The notes under the pieces are model-generated. The model made no database searches and had not been told where the DNA came from. It saw only the letters and a list, made by a program, of their open reading frames with translations. A program made the position numbers and the translations under genes. From contig JAKQOW010000027.1 in the NCBI GenBank assembly GCA_029565065.1, positions 37,667-101,666 of the forward strand: a DNA stretch of 64,000 nt, read 5' to 3'. This stretch comes from Acidobacteriota bacterium (GTDB lineage: Bacteria; Acidobacteriota; JAAYUB01). Positions 35,192 to 43,841 of the stretch are shown here, one piece after another. Numbering within the stretch: position 1 is the stretch's first letter; the number at the start of each line of letters is the position of its first letter.

Positions 35192-35665
35192 ATGAACATC
35201 ACGACCAAGAGCCGATACGGACTGCGGGCGGTATTGGACATCGCCTGCCATCAGGAAGGCAACCACCACCGGGCCGTCCGTCGAAAGGACATCGGGGCAC
35301 GCGAGGGCTTTTCCCAGGACTATCTGGAGCAGATCCTCATCCGGCTGCGCGAGGCCAAGATCGTTCAGGCCTTGCGGGGACCCGGCGGCGGGTACCGCCT
35401 GGCTCGTCCCTCGGATCAAATCACCGTTTGGGAGGTCATGGCCGCCTCCGAAGATCGACTGGAGTTTGTCCCGTGTCTGGAGCTGGACGAGCCACAGTGT
35501 GGCCGCCATGTCCACTGCTCGGCCCGACAGGTGTGGCAGCGGCTGAATCGTATTGTCCAGATGGAGATGAAGGCCATCACCGTTGCCGATGTCCTCGCGG
35601 GTCGTGTTGAACGTGACAACATAACTCTGGAAAACAAGCCGTCGGCAAAACCCGCCGCCCGATAA
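35192..35665 (+). CDS. Rrf2-family transcriptional regulator with Cys cluster
   Basis: 157 residues. A winged helix at the N-terminus (YGLRAVLDIACHQ, DYLEQILIRLREAKIVQALRGPGGGYRLAR) is followed by a dimerisation helix. Three cysteines (C-x7-C-x5-C, in VPCLELDEPQCGRHVHCS) sit where IscR-type proteins bind an Fe-S cluster, so it probably senses Fe-S status, oxidants or NO. No isc/suf genes are near; its target is unknown. Start ATG follows GGGGGAA. Confidence 0.93.
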   Translation: MNITTKSRYGLRAVLDIACHQEGNHHRAVRRKDIGAREGFSQDYLEQILIRLREAKIVQALRGPGGGYRLARPSDQITVWEVMAASEDRLEFVPCLELDEPQCGRHVHCSARQVWQRLNRIVQMEMKAITVADVLAGRVERDNITLENKPSAKPAAR

Positions 35666-35672
35666 CGAATCC

Positions 35673-35693
35673 GGCCGGACGTACCGGCCATTT
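35673..35693. terminator. Weak hairpin between convergent genes
   Basis: GGCCGG (35673-35678) pairs with CCGGCC (35684-35689) around a 5-base loop, followed by ATTT. Short but placed between two converging stops. Confidence 0.35.
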
Positions 35694-35734
35694 CCCCTTC
35701 AGAGAATGGTTGGAAGATAATCGCGGCGCGCGGC

Positions 35735-37291
35735 TCAGAGGAACTTGCGTGAAGACCGGCCCCGGCGCAACTCGCTCAGATGATCCCGGATCCGCTGAAT
35801 CATCCGGACCAGCACCAACCGATCCTCCCGGTTCACCGCCAGCACGAACAATGAGGCGATGTAGATGAGGCTGAAGAGCACCATCTCGAGCGCCAGCTCC
35901 AGCGGGATCGATGCCGCCAGCGGCGCTCGGCGCATCCAGTATAGGAACAGCGCGGCCGGGACCGCCGCCAGCGTGACGGAGAGGACGCGGGGCGAGACAG
36001 GGAAGAAGCCGAACAGGAAATACACTTCCACGGCCATCGCCAGCCGGTACGCCAGCCATGTGCCGGTGATGATCCAGGCCATGGCCGGAGCCCCGAGCTG
36101 GGGCACCAGCGCCAGCGCCGCCGCCAGATTCAGGCTGGATACGGCCAGGGTGTTGATCAACATCAGGCGGGAGTGGCCGCCCATGGACAGCATTGCTTCG
36201 GCGGGTCCCAAGCCGGCGACAACCAGCGGGCCAAGCGACAGGACGGCGATGTAGAGGGAGCCCGGGACGAACTGCGGGCCCAGAATGGCCAGACACAGAT
36301 CGGCCCGCAGGATGAGAAACAGGTAGCACGGCAGGGCCAGACCCAGGGTCCACCGGCCCACCTCCCGGTAAAGATTCCAGGAGTCGCCGAGCCGGTTGTC
36401 CGCGAGCAGGGCGGCGATGCGGGGGGTGGTGGGTGCCGCGAAGGCGCGCGGGATGACCTCGGGGATCAGCACGACCTTCAGTGCCAGTGAAAAGAGGCCC
36501 ACCACCAGGTTGTCGGCATAGACGCCCAGCAAAATGATGTCCACCCAAGTGAGCACGTTGGCCATGATCATGGGGCCCACGAGGGGAAGTGAAAACAGCA
36601 GCAGCCGCCGCCTGTCGATGGCCTCGGTAGGGGCCGGGGGCACCCGCCGCAGGAGCCGGTAGAACAAGAAGCCGGCGATGGCGGCGCAGGCAACCATGGC
36701 CAGGGTGAATCCGCCCAGAGCCGCACCGAGGCCTAGGCCCAGCGCGAACAGTCCGGCGAAGGAGACCAGCTTCAGGAACGGCTCGCAGAAGTACTTGACG
36801 ACGGCTGTGTGCCGCACGACCCGGAGCGCCAGCGACATCTGCACCAGGAGGCCGCAGACAGCGGTGGCCGGGATGGCGATTCCGACGAGCCACAGGGTCC
36901 AGGCCAGGTCGGGTTCGTGCAGCAGCAGGCCGGCCAGCGGGCGGGCGAACACGATGAGCAGCGCGCCGAACGCGATCGCCGCGGAGGTGCTCAACGTCAG
37001 GGCGAACCGGAACGTGCCGCGCAACCGCCCCCACTGGCCGTGTTCGTACAGGACGCTCCCATCGCGGACCACGCCTTGCGGGAGCCCCGCCAGCGAGAGT
37101 GTCGAGAATATGTGGTTGAGGGAGACCCCAATGTTATAGACGCCGAAATTGGCCAGCCCGATCAGCTTCGGGACCAGGATGGCGAAGACGAAACCGAGCA
37201 GCTTGTCGAGGAACTCAAACACCAGCGTGAACGCGGCGCCCTTGGCGACGCCGGGGAGCTGCTCGGCGTTCAAGTCTGGCGGCTGGGACAT
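35735..37291 (-). CDS. Polysaccharide flippase / MATE-like (MVF) membrane protein
   Basis: 518 residues from the ATG at 37291, overlapping the ffh stop by one base (TGATG). About 12-14 membrane segments spread over the chain, starting GAAFTLVFEFLDKLLGFVFAILVPKLIG, the pattern of Wzx/PST exporters that flip lipid-linked sugars. The C-terminus is short, basic and cytoplasmic (RRGRSSRKFL). No glycosyltransferases are next to it; those at 58-61 kb are distant. Coupling to ffh is likely only transcriptional convenience. Confidence 0.88.
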   Translation of the reverse strand: MSQPPDLNAEQLPGVAKGAAFTLVFEFLDKLLGFVFAILVPKLIGLANFGVYNIGVSLNHIFSTLSLAGLPQGVVRDGSVLYEHGQWGRLRGTFRFALTLSTSAAIAFGALLIVFARPLAGLLLHEPDLAWTLWLVGIAIPATAVCGLLVQMSLALRVVRHTAVVKYFCEPFLKLVSFAGLFALGLGLGAALGGFTLAMVACAAIAGFLFYRLLRRVPPAPTEAIDRRRLLLFSLPLVGPMIMANVLTWVDIILLGVYADNLVVGLFSLALKVVLIPEVIPRAFAAPTTPRIAALLADNRLGDSWNLYREVGRWTLGLALPCYLFLILRADLCLAILGPQFVPGSLYIAVLSLGPLVVAGLGPAEAMLSMGGHSRLMLINTLAVSSLNLAAALALVPQLGAPAMAWIITGTWLAYRLAMAVEVYFLFGFFPVSPRVLSVTLAAVPAALFLYWMRRAPLAASIPLELALEMVLFSLIYIASLFVLAVNREDRLVLVRMIQRIRDHLSELRRGRSSRKFL

Positions 37292-38856
37292 CACTTCTTC
37301 TTTTTCTTGTGCTGGTCCTTTCGCGCCTTGCGCTCCGACTTGCGTTTGTTCTTGAGCTTCTTCCAGTCGTCGCCGCTCAGCGACTTGGTGGCGAATTCCG
37401 GCTGGAACTTCTTTTTGAAAGGATTTTTCAAACCGGCCAGGAGGCTTTCCGTGTCCATGTCGGATTCGTCGGACATCATCTGGCGCATTTGCATCATCTG
37501 ATCGAGCTTCTTCAAGCCCGGGATGCGGCCAAGCCAACCCGAGGACTGGCCCATCTGGGCAAACAGCTTGCGCATGCTCTGAAACTGGGCGATCAGGTTG
37601 CGCACATCGTGCGGCTTGTAGCCCGAGCCGCGGGCGATGCGGGCCGCCCGGCTCTGGGTGATGATTTGGGGACGCTGCCGCTCCTGCGGGGTCATGGAGC
37701 CGATGATCGCCTCCATCTTGTTCAGCTCGCCCTCGTCCATCTGGACGCCGTTGGGGAAAGCGTCGGCCATGCCGGGGACACGCTCCATCACTTCGTTGAG
37801 CGGACCCATCTTGCGGATGGTCTTGATCTGGTCCACAAAATCCTTGAGGCTGAACTCGCCCTGCAGAATCCGGACAGCATCCTCCTCGGCCTGTTTCTGG
37901 TCCACGACGTCCTGAAAGTCGCGGACCAGGCCGACGATGTCGCCGAAGCCCAGGATCCGCGAGGCGAAGCCTTCCGGCCGGAATTCCTCCAGCCGGTCCA
38001 ACTGCTCGCCGACGCCGACGAATTTGATAGGCTTACCGGTGACTTCCTTGACCGACAGGATGGCGCCGCCGCGGGTGTCGCCGTCGAGCTTCGTCATGAT
38101 GAAGCCGTCGACGTTCAGCCGCTGGTTGAACGCATCGGACATCCGCACCGCATCCTGTCCGATCATGGCGTCGCACACCAGCAGGATGTTGTCGGGGCGC
38201 GTCTCGCGCTTGATGTCCTCGAGTTCGCGCATCAGGTTTTCATCAATGGCCAGGCGGCCGGCGGTGTCCAAAATCACGGTGTCACGGCCGGTCTTGACCG
38301 CTTCCTGAACCGCCTCCTTGCAGATCAGCACGGGGCCGAGACCGTCACGGATGAAGACACCCACGCCCAGCTGTTCGCCGAGCACCCGCAGCTGCTCCAC
38401 GGCGGCGGGGCGGTAGACGTCGGCGGCCACCAGCATCGGATTGCGGCCCTGGCGCTGCAGCAGGCGGGCCAACTTGGCCGCGGAGGTGGTTTTACCGGAG
38501 CCCTGCAGGCCCACCAGCATGACCACCGCCGGTCCGCTGGTGCGGAATCGCAGGGAGGTGTCCACCGGTCCGAGCAGGCCGATGAGTTCGTCTTCGCAGA
38601 TCTTGACGAAGACGTCGGCGGGCGAGACCTTCATCTTCTGGTCCTGGAACGACACCCGCGTTTGAACGATCTCGCCCACGGCCTTCTCTTTCACCTGGGC
38701 GAGGAATTTGCGAACCACGGGCAGGGCCACGTCCGCCTCGAGCAGGGAGCGCCGGACGTCGCCGAGTACGTCATCGATCTTTTCTTCGGACAGAGTCTCG
38801 AGCCCCTGCAGCCGCTGGCGGAGGGTTCGGAATCCCTGAGTCAAGCTTTCCAACAT
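37291..38856 (-). CDS. ffh: Signal recognition particle protein Ffh
   Basis: 521 residues. GTPase that with 4.5S RNA delivers nascent membrane proteins to FtsY. N domain (about 1-85), G domain with GLQGSGKTTSAAKLA (P-loop), DVYRPAA, DTAGR and TKLDGD, then a methionine-rich M domain (about 325-450) with MRQMM and SRAARIARGSG for signal peptide and RNA binding. The tail adds about 70 residues and ends in a lysine run (about residues 505-521). Start ATG follows GCAGGAGG. Confidence 0.97.
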   Translation of the reverse strand: MLESLTQGFRTLRQRLQGLETLSEEKIDDVLGDVRRSLLEADVALPVVRKFLAQVKEKAVGEIVQTRVSFQDQKMKVSPADVFVKICEDELIGLLGPVDTSLRFRTSGPAVVMLVGLQGSGKTTSAAKLARLLQRQGRNPMLVAADVYRPAAVEQLRVLGEQLGVGVFIRDGLGPVLICKEAVQEAVKTGRDTVILDTAGRLAIDENLMRELEDIKRETRPDNILLVCDAMIGQDAVRMSDAFNQRLNVDGFIMTKLDGDTRGGAILSVKEVTGKPIKFVGVGEQLDRLEEFRPEGFASRILGFGDIVGLVRDFQDVVDQKQAEEDAVRILQGEFSLKDFVDQIKTIRKMGPLNEVMERVPGMADAFPNGVQMDEGELNKMEAIIGSMTPQERQRPQIITQSRAARIARGSGYKPHDVRNLIAQFQSMRKLFAQMGQSSGWLGRIPGLKKLDQMMQMRQMMSDESDMDTESLLAGLKNPFKKKFQPEFATKSLSGDDWKKLKNKRKSERKARKDQHKKKKK

Positions 38857-38888
38857 GGTGCGACAGCCCTCCTGCGAATCGAATGGTC

Positions 38889-38929
38889 ATTGTAATACAT
38901 TTCGCCCGCCGGGGGGAATGGGTTACAAT
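38889..38929. promoter_or_regulatory. Divergent promoter region, ffh and adenosine deaminase
   Basis: TACAAT boxes lie on both strands, 38894-38889 for ffh and 38924-38929 for the deaminase gene. They are so close that their -35 regions overlap. Both -35 hexamers are weak (TTCCCC-like and TTCGCC). Confidence 0.45.
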
Positions 38930-38960
38930 AAACGCCCCATTTTCCCCGATTGAGGTGCCC

Positions 38961-40199
38961 ATGAAGCTCCCGGCCGACCTGATCCGCCACCTGCCGAAGA
39001 CGGATGTGCATTTGCACTTGGACGGTTCCCTCCGGCCCGAGACGCTGATCGACCTGGCCCGCGGGCACCGGGTGCAATTGCCGTCGGACACGGTGGACGG
39101 CTTGTTCGAGTTGGTGTTCAAGGAAAAGTACGCCAGTCTGACCGAATATCTGCACGGCTTTCAGTACACCGTCGCGGTGCTGCAAGACCCCGAGTCACTG
39201 GAACGGGTGGCCTACGAGCTGATGGAGGACAACATCCTCGAGGGGGTCCGCTACATCGAGGTGCGCTTCGCCCCCCACCTGCACGTGCATCCCGGCCTCG
39301 GTTTCCAGGAGGTGCTCCAGGCGGTGGACCGGGGGCTGTCCCGGGCGGTCGCCCACTACAACAGCCGGAGCGAGGGCGTCCGAAACGGCCGGGAGCCGCG
39401 CTTCGCCTACGGCATCATCGCCTGTGCCATGCGCAAATTCGAACCGGTCTACTCCGATTTTTACCGCCGGTTCTTTGAGCTGCACAGCTACTCGCCCCCC
39501 AAACAGGTGTTCCAGCTCGCAGCGGTGGAGCTGGCGCGGGCGGTGGTGGACATCCGCGACCGCTGCGGGGTGCCGATCGTCGGTTTCGACCTGGCCGGCG
39601 ACGAATTCGGCTACCCGGCGGTGGATTTCAAGGAGGCCTACGATTACGTCCACCGGAACTTCATGAAGAAGACGGTCCACGCGGGGGAAGCCTACGGCCC
39701 GGAGAGCATCTTTCAGGCCATCACCGAGTGCCACGCCGATCGGATCGGCCACGGCTGCTTCCTCTTCAGCGGCGACATGATCCGTTCGCCGGAGATCACC
39801 GACCGGCAGGACTATGTGAACCGGCTCAGCCAATACATCGCCGACCGGCGGATCACCATCGAAGTCTGCCTCTCGAGCAACCTGCAGACGAACCCCCAGA
39901 TCCACAACCTGGCGGAACATTCCTTCGGACAAATGCGGGCGAGCAACCTGAGCTGCACCCTGTGCACCGACAACCGCCTGGTTTCCCGGACCACCATGTG
40001 CCGGGAGCTGGGCCTGGCTCTGGAGCACTTTCCCATCACGGCGAAAGAGCTCAAGGATCTGCTGGTCTACGGCTTCAAGCGGAGTTTCTACCCGGGGCCC
40101 TACGAGGAGAAGCGCCGTTACGTCCGTTCCGTGATCAACTTCTACGAGGAGCTGCAGCGGCGGCACATGCCCGAGACGATGGGGGGCGCCGAGTCCTGA
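38961..40199 (+). CDS. add: Adenosine deaminase family protein
   Basis: 412 residues from ATG 38961 (SD GAGGTG). Zinc and catalytic motifs are complete: KTDVHLHLDGSLRPE (HxH), VHAGEAYG, DRIGHGC and the late CTDN. It deaminates adenosine or a related purine to the 6-oxo compound. At about 70 residues longer than the classical enzyme, and with an insert at about 140-170 (RSEGVRNGREPRF), it may have another amino-nucleoside substrate such as aminodeoxyfutalosine. Confidence 0.88.
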   Translation: MKLPADLIRHLPKTDVHLHLDGSLRPETLIDLARGHRVQLPSDTVDGLFELVFKEKYASLTEYLHGFQYTVAVLQDPESLERVAYELMEDNILEGVRYIEVRFAPHLHVHPGLGFQEVLQAVDRGLSRAVAHYNSRSEGVRNGREPRFAYGIIACAMRKFEPVYSDFYRRFFELHSYSPPKQVFQLAAVELARAVVDIRDRCGVPIVGFDLAGDEFGYPAVDFKEAYDYVHRNFMKKTVHAGEAYGPESIFQAITECHADRIGHGCFLFSGDMIRSPEITDRQDYVNRLSQYIADRRITIEVCLSSNLQTNPQIHNLAEHSFGQMRASNLSCTLCTDNRLVSRTTMCRELGLALEHFPITAKELKDLLVYGFKRSFYPGPYEEKRRYVRSVINFYEELQRRHMPETMGGAES

Positions 40200-40250
40200 C
40201 GCTTCTTGCCCCGCCGACGAATGGGCGGTCCGCCGAGCGCCGCGGAGAGC

Positions 40251-40580
40251 TCAGGCCCGGACCGGCGCGTCAATCAGCTTCAGGCCGACGATTCCTGCAG
40301 CGATCAGGAGAATGAAGAATCCGCGGCCCAGCCCTACGGGCTCGCCGAAGAGGATCGCCCCGGCGGCGACTGCACCCACGGCGCCGATGCCGGTCCAGAT
40401 GGCATAGGCGGTGCCGAGGGGGATCTGCCGGGCGGCGAGCGACAGGAAGAACAGGCTGAGCAGCCCCACCACCACGGTGATGACGCTGGGGACGGGACGA
40501 CTGAATCCGACGCTGTACTTGAGGGCCACCGCCCAGGTGATCTCACAGCCGCCGGCGATGAGCAGGAAGATCCAGGCCAT
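40251..40580 (-). CDS. SMR-family small multidrug/guanidinium exporter (SugE/Gdx-like)
   Basis: 109 residues, four membrane helices, SD GGGGAGGG. The essential Glu is at residue 13 (GGCEITWAVALKYS), and LKYSVGF plus SVITVVVG resemble SugE/Gdx more than EmrE. Expected to export guanidinium or quaternary ammonium ions in exchange for protons. It starts 11 bases after the threonine aldolase stop; no guanidine riboswitch can precede it in that space. Confidence 0.9.
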   Translation of the reverse strand: MAWIFLLIAGGCEITWAVALKYSVGFSRPVPSVITVVVGLLSLFFLSLAARQIPLGTAYAIWTGIGAVGAVAAGAILFGEPVGLGRGFFILLIAAGIVGLKLIDAPVRA

Positions 40581-40591
40581 GGCGCCCTCCC

Positions 40592-41653
40592 CTAACAGCC
40601 GCCGGCGCGCACTTCGGCCAGCGCCGGTTCCAGGCTGGCGATGACGCGGTCGATGTCCGCGGCGGTCACGTCGTGGTGGGTGACGAAGCGCACCCGACCG
40701 CCTTCCGGCGGGTAGGTCAGGATGCCGCGCCGGTGCAGCGCCGCGACGAATCGCACTCCGGGCTCCGTGCCGCAGCCGGGCCGGAAGCGGACGAACACCA
40801 TGTTGATGTCCACCCGATCCGGGGCCAGCTCCAACTCCGGCTGCGCGGCCAAGGCATCCGCCAGTCGCCGCGCCTGGCGATGATCGTCGGACAGCCGCGG
40901 CACCATCTCAGTCAGCGCCACGATGCCGGCGGCGGCGAGAATCCCCGCCTGGCGCATGCCGCCGCCCATGAGCTTGCGCATCTTGCGGGCGCGGTGGATG
41001 AAGGCGGCGTCGCCTGCCACCATGGAGCCAACCGGCGCCGCCAGACCCTTGGACAGGCAGAACATGACCGAGTCGGCCAGGCGGGCGATCGCCGCGGCCG
41101 GGATGCCGAGGCTGGCGGCGGCGTTGAAGATCCGGGCCCCGTCCAGATGCACGGGGATGCCGAGACGGCGGGCGTTCGCATGGATTTCCACCATTTCCTC
41201 TAGGGGTTGGACGGTGCCGTCCCAGACGGCGTTTTCCAGCGCGATGAGCCCGGTGTCCGGGAAATGAATGTCGTCACCCCGGCGGATGCGCGGCTCGATC
41301 TCCGCCCAGGTGATGGCGCTTCCCCGCGGCCAGATGGTCCGCAGCTGCACGGCGGAAAGCACGGCGGCGCCCCCTACCTCGTGCTGGACGATGTGCCCCA
41401 GCTCCGACACGATCACCTCGTGGCCGGGCCGGCAGTGGGTCATGATGCATACCTGGTTGCCGAAGGTGCCGCTGGGGACAAACAGCGCCGCCTCCCGGCC
41501 CGTCATCTCCGCCGCCAGGGCTTCCAGCCGGTGGATGGTGGGATCTTCACCGATGACGTCGTCGCCCACCTCGGCCGTGAACATGGCCTGCCGCATGGCC
41601 GGCGTCGGCCGGGTGACGGTGTCGGACCGCAGGTCGATGAACCGCTCCGTCAT
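40592..41653 (-). CDS. ltaE: Low-specificity L-threonine aldolase
   Basis: 353 residues from the ATG at 41653, right after GAGGAGGCGCC. PLP enzyme splitting threonine or allo-threonine to glycine and acetaldehyde. Family blocks: DLRSDTVTRPTPAMRQAM, VGDDVIGEDPT, the HLDGAR segment and the PLP-lysine in FCLSKGLAAPVGS. Forms an operon with the SMR gene. Confidence 0.95.
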   Translation of the reverse strand: MTERFIDLRSDTVTRPTPAMRQAMFTAEVGDDVIGEDPTIHRLEALAAEMTGREAALFVPSGTFGNQVCIMTHCRPGHEVIVSELGHIVQHEVGGAAVLSAVQLRTIWPRGSAITWAEIEPRIRRGDDIHFPDTGLIALENAVWDGTVQPLEEMVEIHANARRLGIPVHLDGARIFNAAASLGIPAAAIARLADSVMFCLSKGLAAPVGSMVAGDAAFIHRARKMRKLMGGGMRQAGILAAAGIVALTEMVPRLSDDHRQARRLADALAAQPELELAPDRVDINMVFVRFRPGCGTEPGVRFVAALHRRGILTYPPEGGRVRFVTHHDVTAADIDRVIASLEPALAEVRAGGC

Positions 41654-41774
41654 GGCGCCTCCTCGCAAAATCTCGTTGCGCGACAGGCTATTTCAGCACA
41701 ATTGGGCGCCGATCGCCACCCCCAACCGAGGTGGCGTGGTGTTGGGTGAAGCGGCTGTGTCACCGTTCCGGGGA

Positions 41775-42566
41775 TCAGTCGGCCAGGGAGCCGCGGAGCA
41801 CAGTAACCGCCTGACCGCTCAGCTTGACGCGGTCGCCGGCCACGCGGACCCGGACCACACCGCCCCGCGCCGAGGCCTGAAAACCGGTCATGGCGTCCTT
41901 GCCCAGGCGGGCCCGCCAGAAGGGCGCCAGACAGCAATGGGCCGAGCCCGTCACCGGATCTTCGTTCACACCCACCGCCGGGGCGAAAAACCGGGACATG
42001 AAGTCGAACCGGGGGTCGGCGGCGGCCGCGGTGACCGTCACGCCCCGGACGGACAGCCGGCGCAGTGCAGCGAAGTCGGGCTGGACGGCCCAGACAGCGT
42101 CTTCGTTTTCCAGGAGCACCACCAGATCGTCCACGTTCCGCCCCACATAAGCGACTCGGACGCCCAGCGCCTCCTCGAGGCCGTCTGGCGGCTCCACTGG
42201 GTCTTCCGGGCGGGCGGGGAAGTCCAGCTCGATCCAGTCACCGTCGGAGCAGGCGGTGAGGAGCCCGCTCCGGGTATGGAAGCGGAGTTCCCGTGCCGGA
42301 TCGGCGTATCCTTCCGTCCACAGGATGTGCGCACTGGCCAGCGTGGCGTGGCCGCACAGGTTCACCTCCACCGCGGGGGTGAACCAGCGCAGGCGGAAGC
42401 CGTCCGCCGCGGGCAGCAGGAAGGCGGTCTCGGACAAATTCATCTCCCGCGCCACCGCCTGAAGCCACGCATCGGGCCGGTCAATTGTCAGCGGACAGAC
42501 GCCGGCGGGGTTGCCGGCGAAGGGCTCCGCGGTGAACGCATCGGCCTGGTAAATGGGTTGGATCAT
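41775..42566 (-). CDS. PhzF-family isomerase/epimerase
   Basis: 263 residues from the ATG at 42566 (SD AGGTGA). Double hot-dog-like fold with the catalytic Glu in NLSETAFLLP and GHATLASAHIL, FTPAVEVNLCGH, plus NEDPVTGSAHC. PhzF enzymes isomerise small dihydroaromatic or amino-acid-derived compounds; no phenazine genes are here, so the substrate is unknown. It follows the aminotransferase gene by 25 bases. Confidence 0.94.
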   Translation of the reverse strand: MIQPIYQADAFTAEPFAGNPAGVCPLTIDRPDAWLQAVAREMNLSETAFLLPAADGFRLRWFTPAVEVNLCGHATLASAHILWTEGYADPARELRFHTRSGLLTACSDGDWIELDFPARPEDPVEPPDGLEEALGVRVAYVGRNVDDLVVLLENEDAVWAVQPDFAALRRLSVRGVTVTAAAADPRFDFMSRFFAPAVGVNEDPVTGSAHCCLAPFWRARLGKDAMTGFQASARGGVVRVRVAGDRVKLSGQAVTVLRGSLAD

Positions 42567-42591
42567 GTCTGTCACCTGGTGAGAAAGTTGC

Positions 42592-43821
42592 TCATGCCCG
42601 GGCGTTGACCGAGGTCGTTTCCGCAACGGGCGCGTCGGCCAGGAAATTGCGAATCACCCGTGCCAGCCGCCGGATGCCTTCGCGAATCCGTTCCTCCGGC
42701 ATGTTGGAAAAGTTGAGCCGGATCGTATGCTCGTGGCCGCCGTTGGGGTAGAACGCCCCGCCCGGAACGAAGGCCACATTTTCAGCCAGGCTGGCGGCCA
42801 ACAGCTCGCGGGCGTTGAGCTGTTCCGGCAGCTCCACCCACAGGAACAGGCCGCCCCGGGGTCGGGTGTAGTGGACGGCGGGAGGGAAGAACCGGTCCAT
42901 TGCCTCCAGCATGACGTTGCAGCGGCAGTGGTAAAGGGCGCGGATCCGTTGGATGTGGGCGTCGAAATCGTGCCGGTCCAGGTACAGCTGGAGCAGGCGC
43001 TGGGGCAGGGTCGAGGTGTGCAGGTCAGCCCCCTGCTTGACCAGCACGTACTTCTCCACCAGCTCCGCTGGTCCGGCCACCCAGCCCAGCCGCAGGCCCG
43101 GGCAGAAGGTCTTCGAAAACGTGCCGAGAAAGACCACCTGCCCGCGCCCGTCCATGGACTGTATCGCCGGCAGCGGCGGACCGTCGAAGGCGAGCTCGGC
43201 GTAGGGGCTATCCTCGATCACGACCACAGCGTGACGCGCCGCCGCCTCGAGCAGCGCCCGTCGTCGCTCCATGGGCCAGCGACGGCCGGTGGGATTCTGG
43301 AAATCGGGGACGACATAGATCACCCGGGCGCGGGGCTCGGCGGCGAGGCGCCGAGCCAGTGCTTCGATGATCATGCCGCCGTCGTCGGTGGGCACCTCGA
43401 CGAATCGCGGTTGGAAGATGCGGAGCGCCTGGATGGCGCCGATGTAAGTAGGGCTTTCGCACAAGACCACGTCGCCGGCGTCCAGGAAGATTTTGCCGGA
43501 GAGATCGAGGCCCTGTTGGGAGCCGGCGGTGATGAGCACCTCGTCAGCGGTGCGGTGGGTTCCGCGCACGCGGTTCATCCGGGCGGCGATAATCTCGCGT
43601 AGGCGCGGGTCGCCCTCGGTGGTGGAATACTGGAGCACCCGGGCCCCCTCGTGATCCAGGGCGGACACCGCCGCCGCCTCAATCTCCCGTACGGGGAACA
43701 GCTCCGGCGCCGGCAGGCCGCCGGCGAAGGAGATGACCTCGGAACGCGCGGTGAACTTGAGCAGTTCCCGGATCTCCGAGGCCCGGACGCCGTTCATGCG
43801 TTCGGCCATGGGAATGATCAT
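42592..43821 (-). CDS. PLP aminotransferase, fold type I (LysN/2-aminoadipate type)
   Basis: 409 residues from the ATG at 43821, 7 bases after AGGAGGA. Blocks: FAGGLPAPELFPV, GSQQGLDLSGKIF, PDFQNPTGRRWP, and the PLP-lysine in GTFSKTFCPGLRLGW. It is like the upstream MocR protein without its HTH domain, so the two probably arose by duplication. Amino donor unknown; 2-aminoadipate, kynurenine or branched-chain amino acids are possible. Confidence 0.92.
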   Translation of the reverse strand: MIIPMAERMNGVRASEIRELLKFTARSEVISFAGGLPAPELFPVREIEAAAVSALDHEGARVLQYSTTEGDPRLREIIAARMNRVRGTHRTADEVLITAGSQQGLDLSGKIFLDAGDVVLCESPTYIGAIQALRIFQPRFVEVPTDDGGMIIEALARRLAAEPRARVIYVVPDFQNPTGRRWPMERRRALLEAAARHAVVVIEDSPYAELAFDGPPLPAIQSMDGRGQVVFLGTFSKTFCPGLRLGWVAGPAELVEKYVLVKQGADLHTSTLPQRLLQLYLDRHDFDAHIQRIRALYHCRCNVMLEAMDRFFPPAVHYTRPRGGLFLWVELPEQLNARELLAASLAENVAFVPGGAFYPNGGHEHTIRLNFSNMPEERIREGIRRLARVIRNFLADAPVAETTSVNARA

Positions 43822-43841
43822 GACGTCTTCCTCCTGTAGGT

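Noticed and set aside
37309..38895. Plus-strand frame of 528 residues
   Set aside because: Complete shadow of ffh.
40581..40591. Guanidine riboswitch for the SMR exporter
   Set aside because: Only 11 bases separate it from the threonine aldolase gene, too short for any riboswitch.
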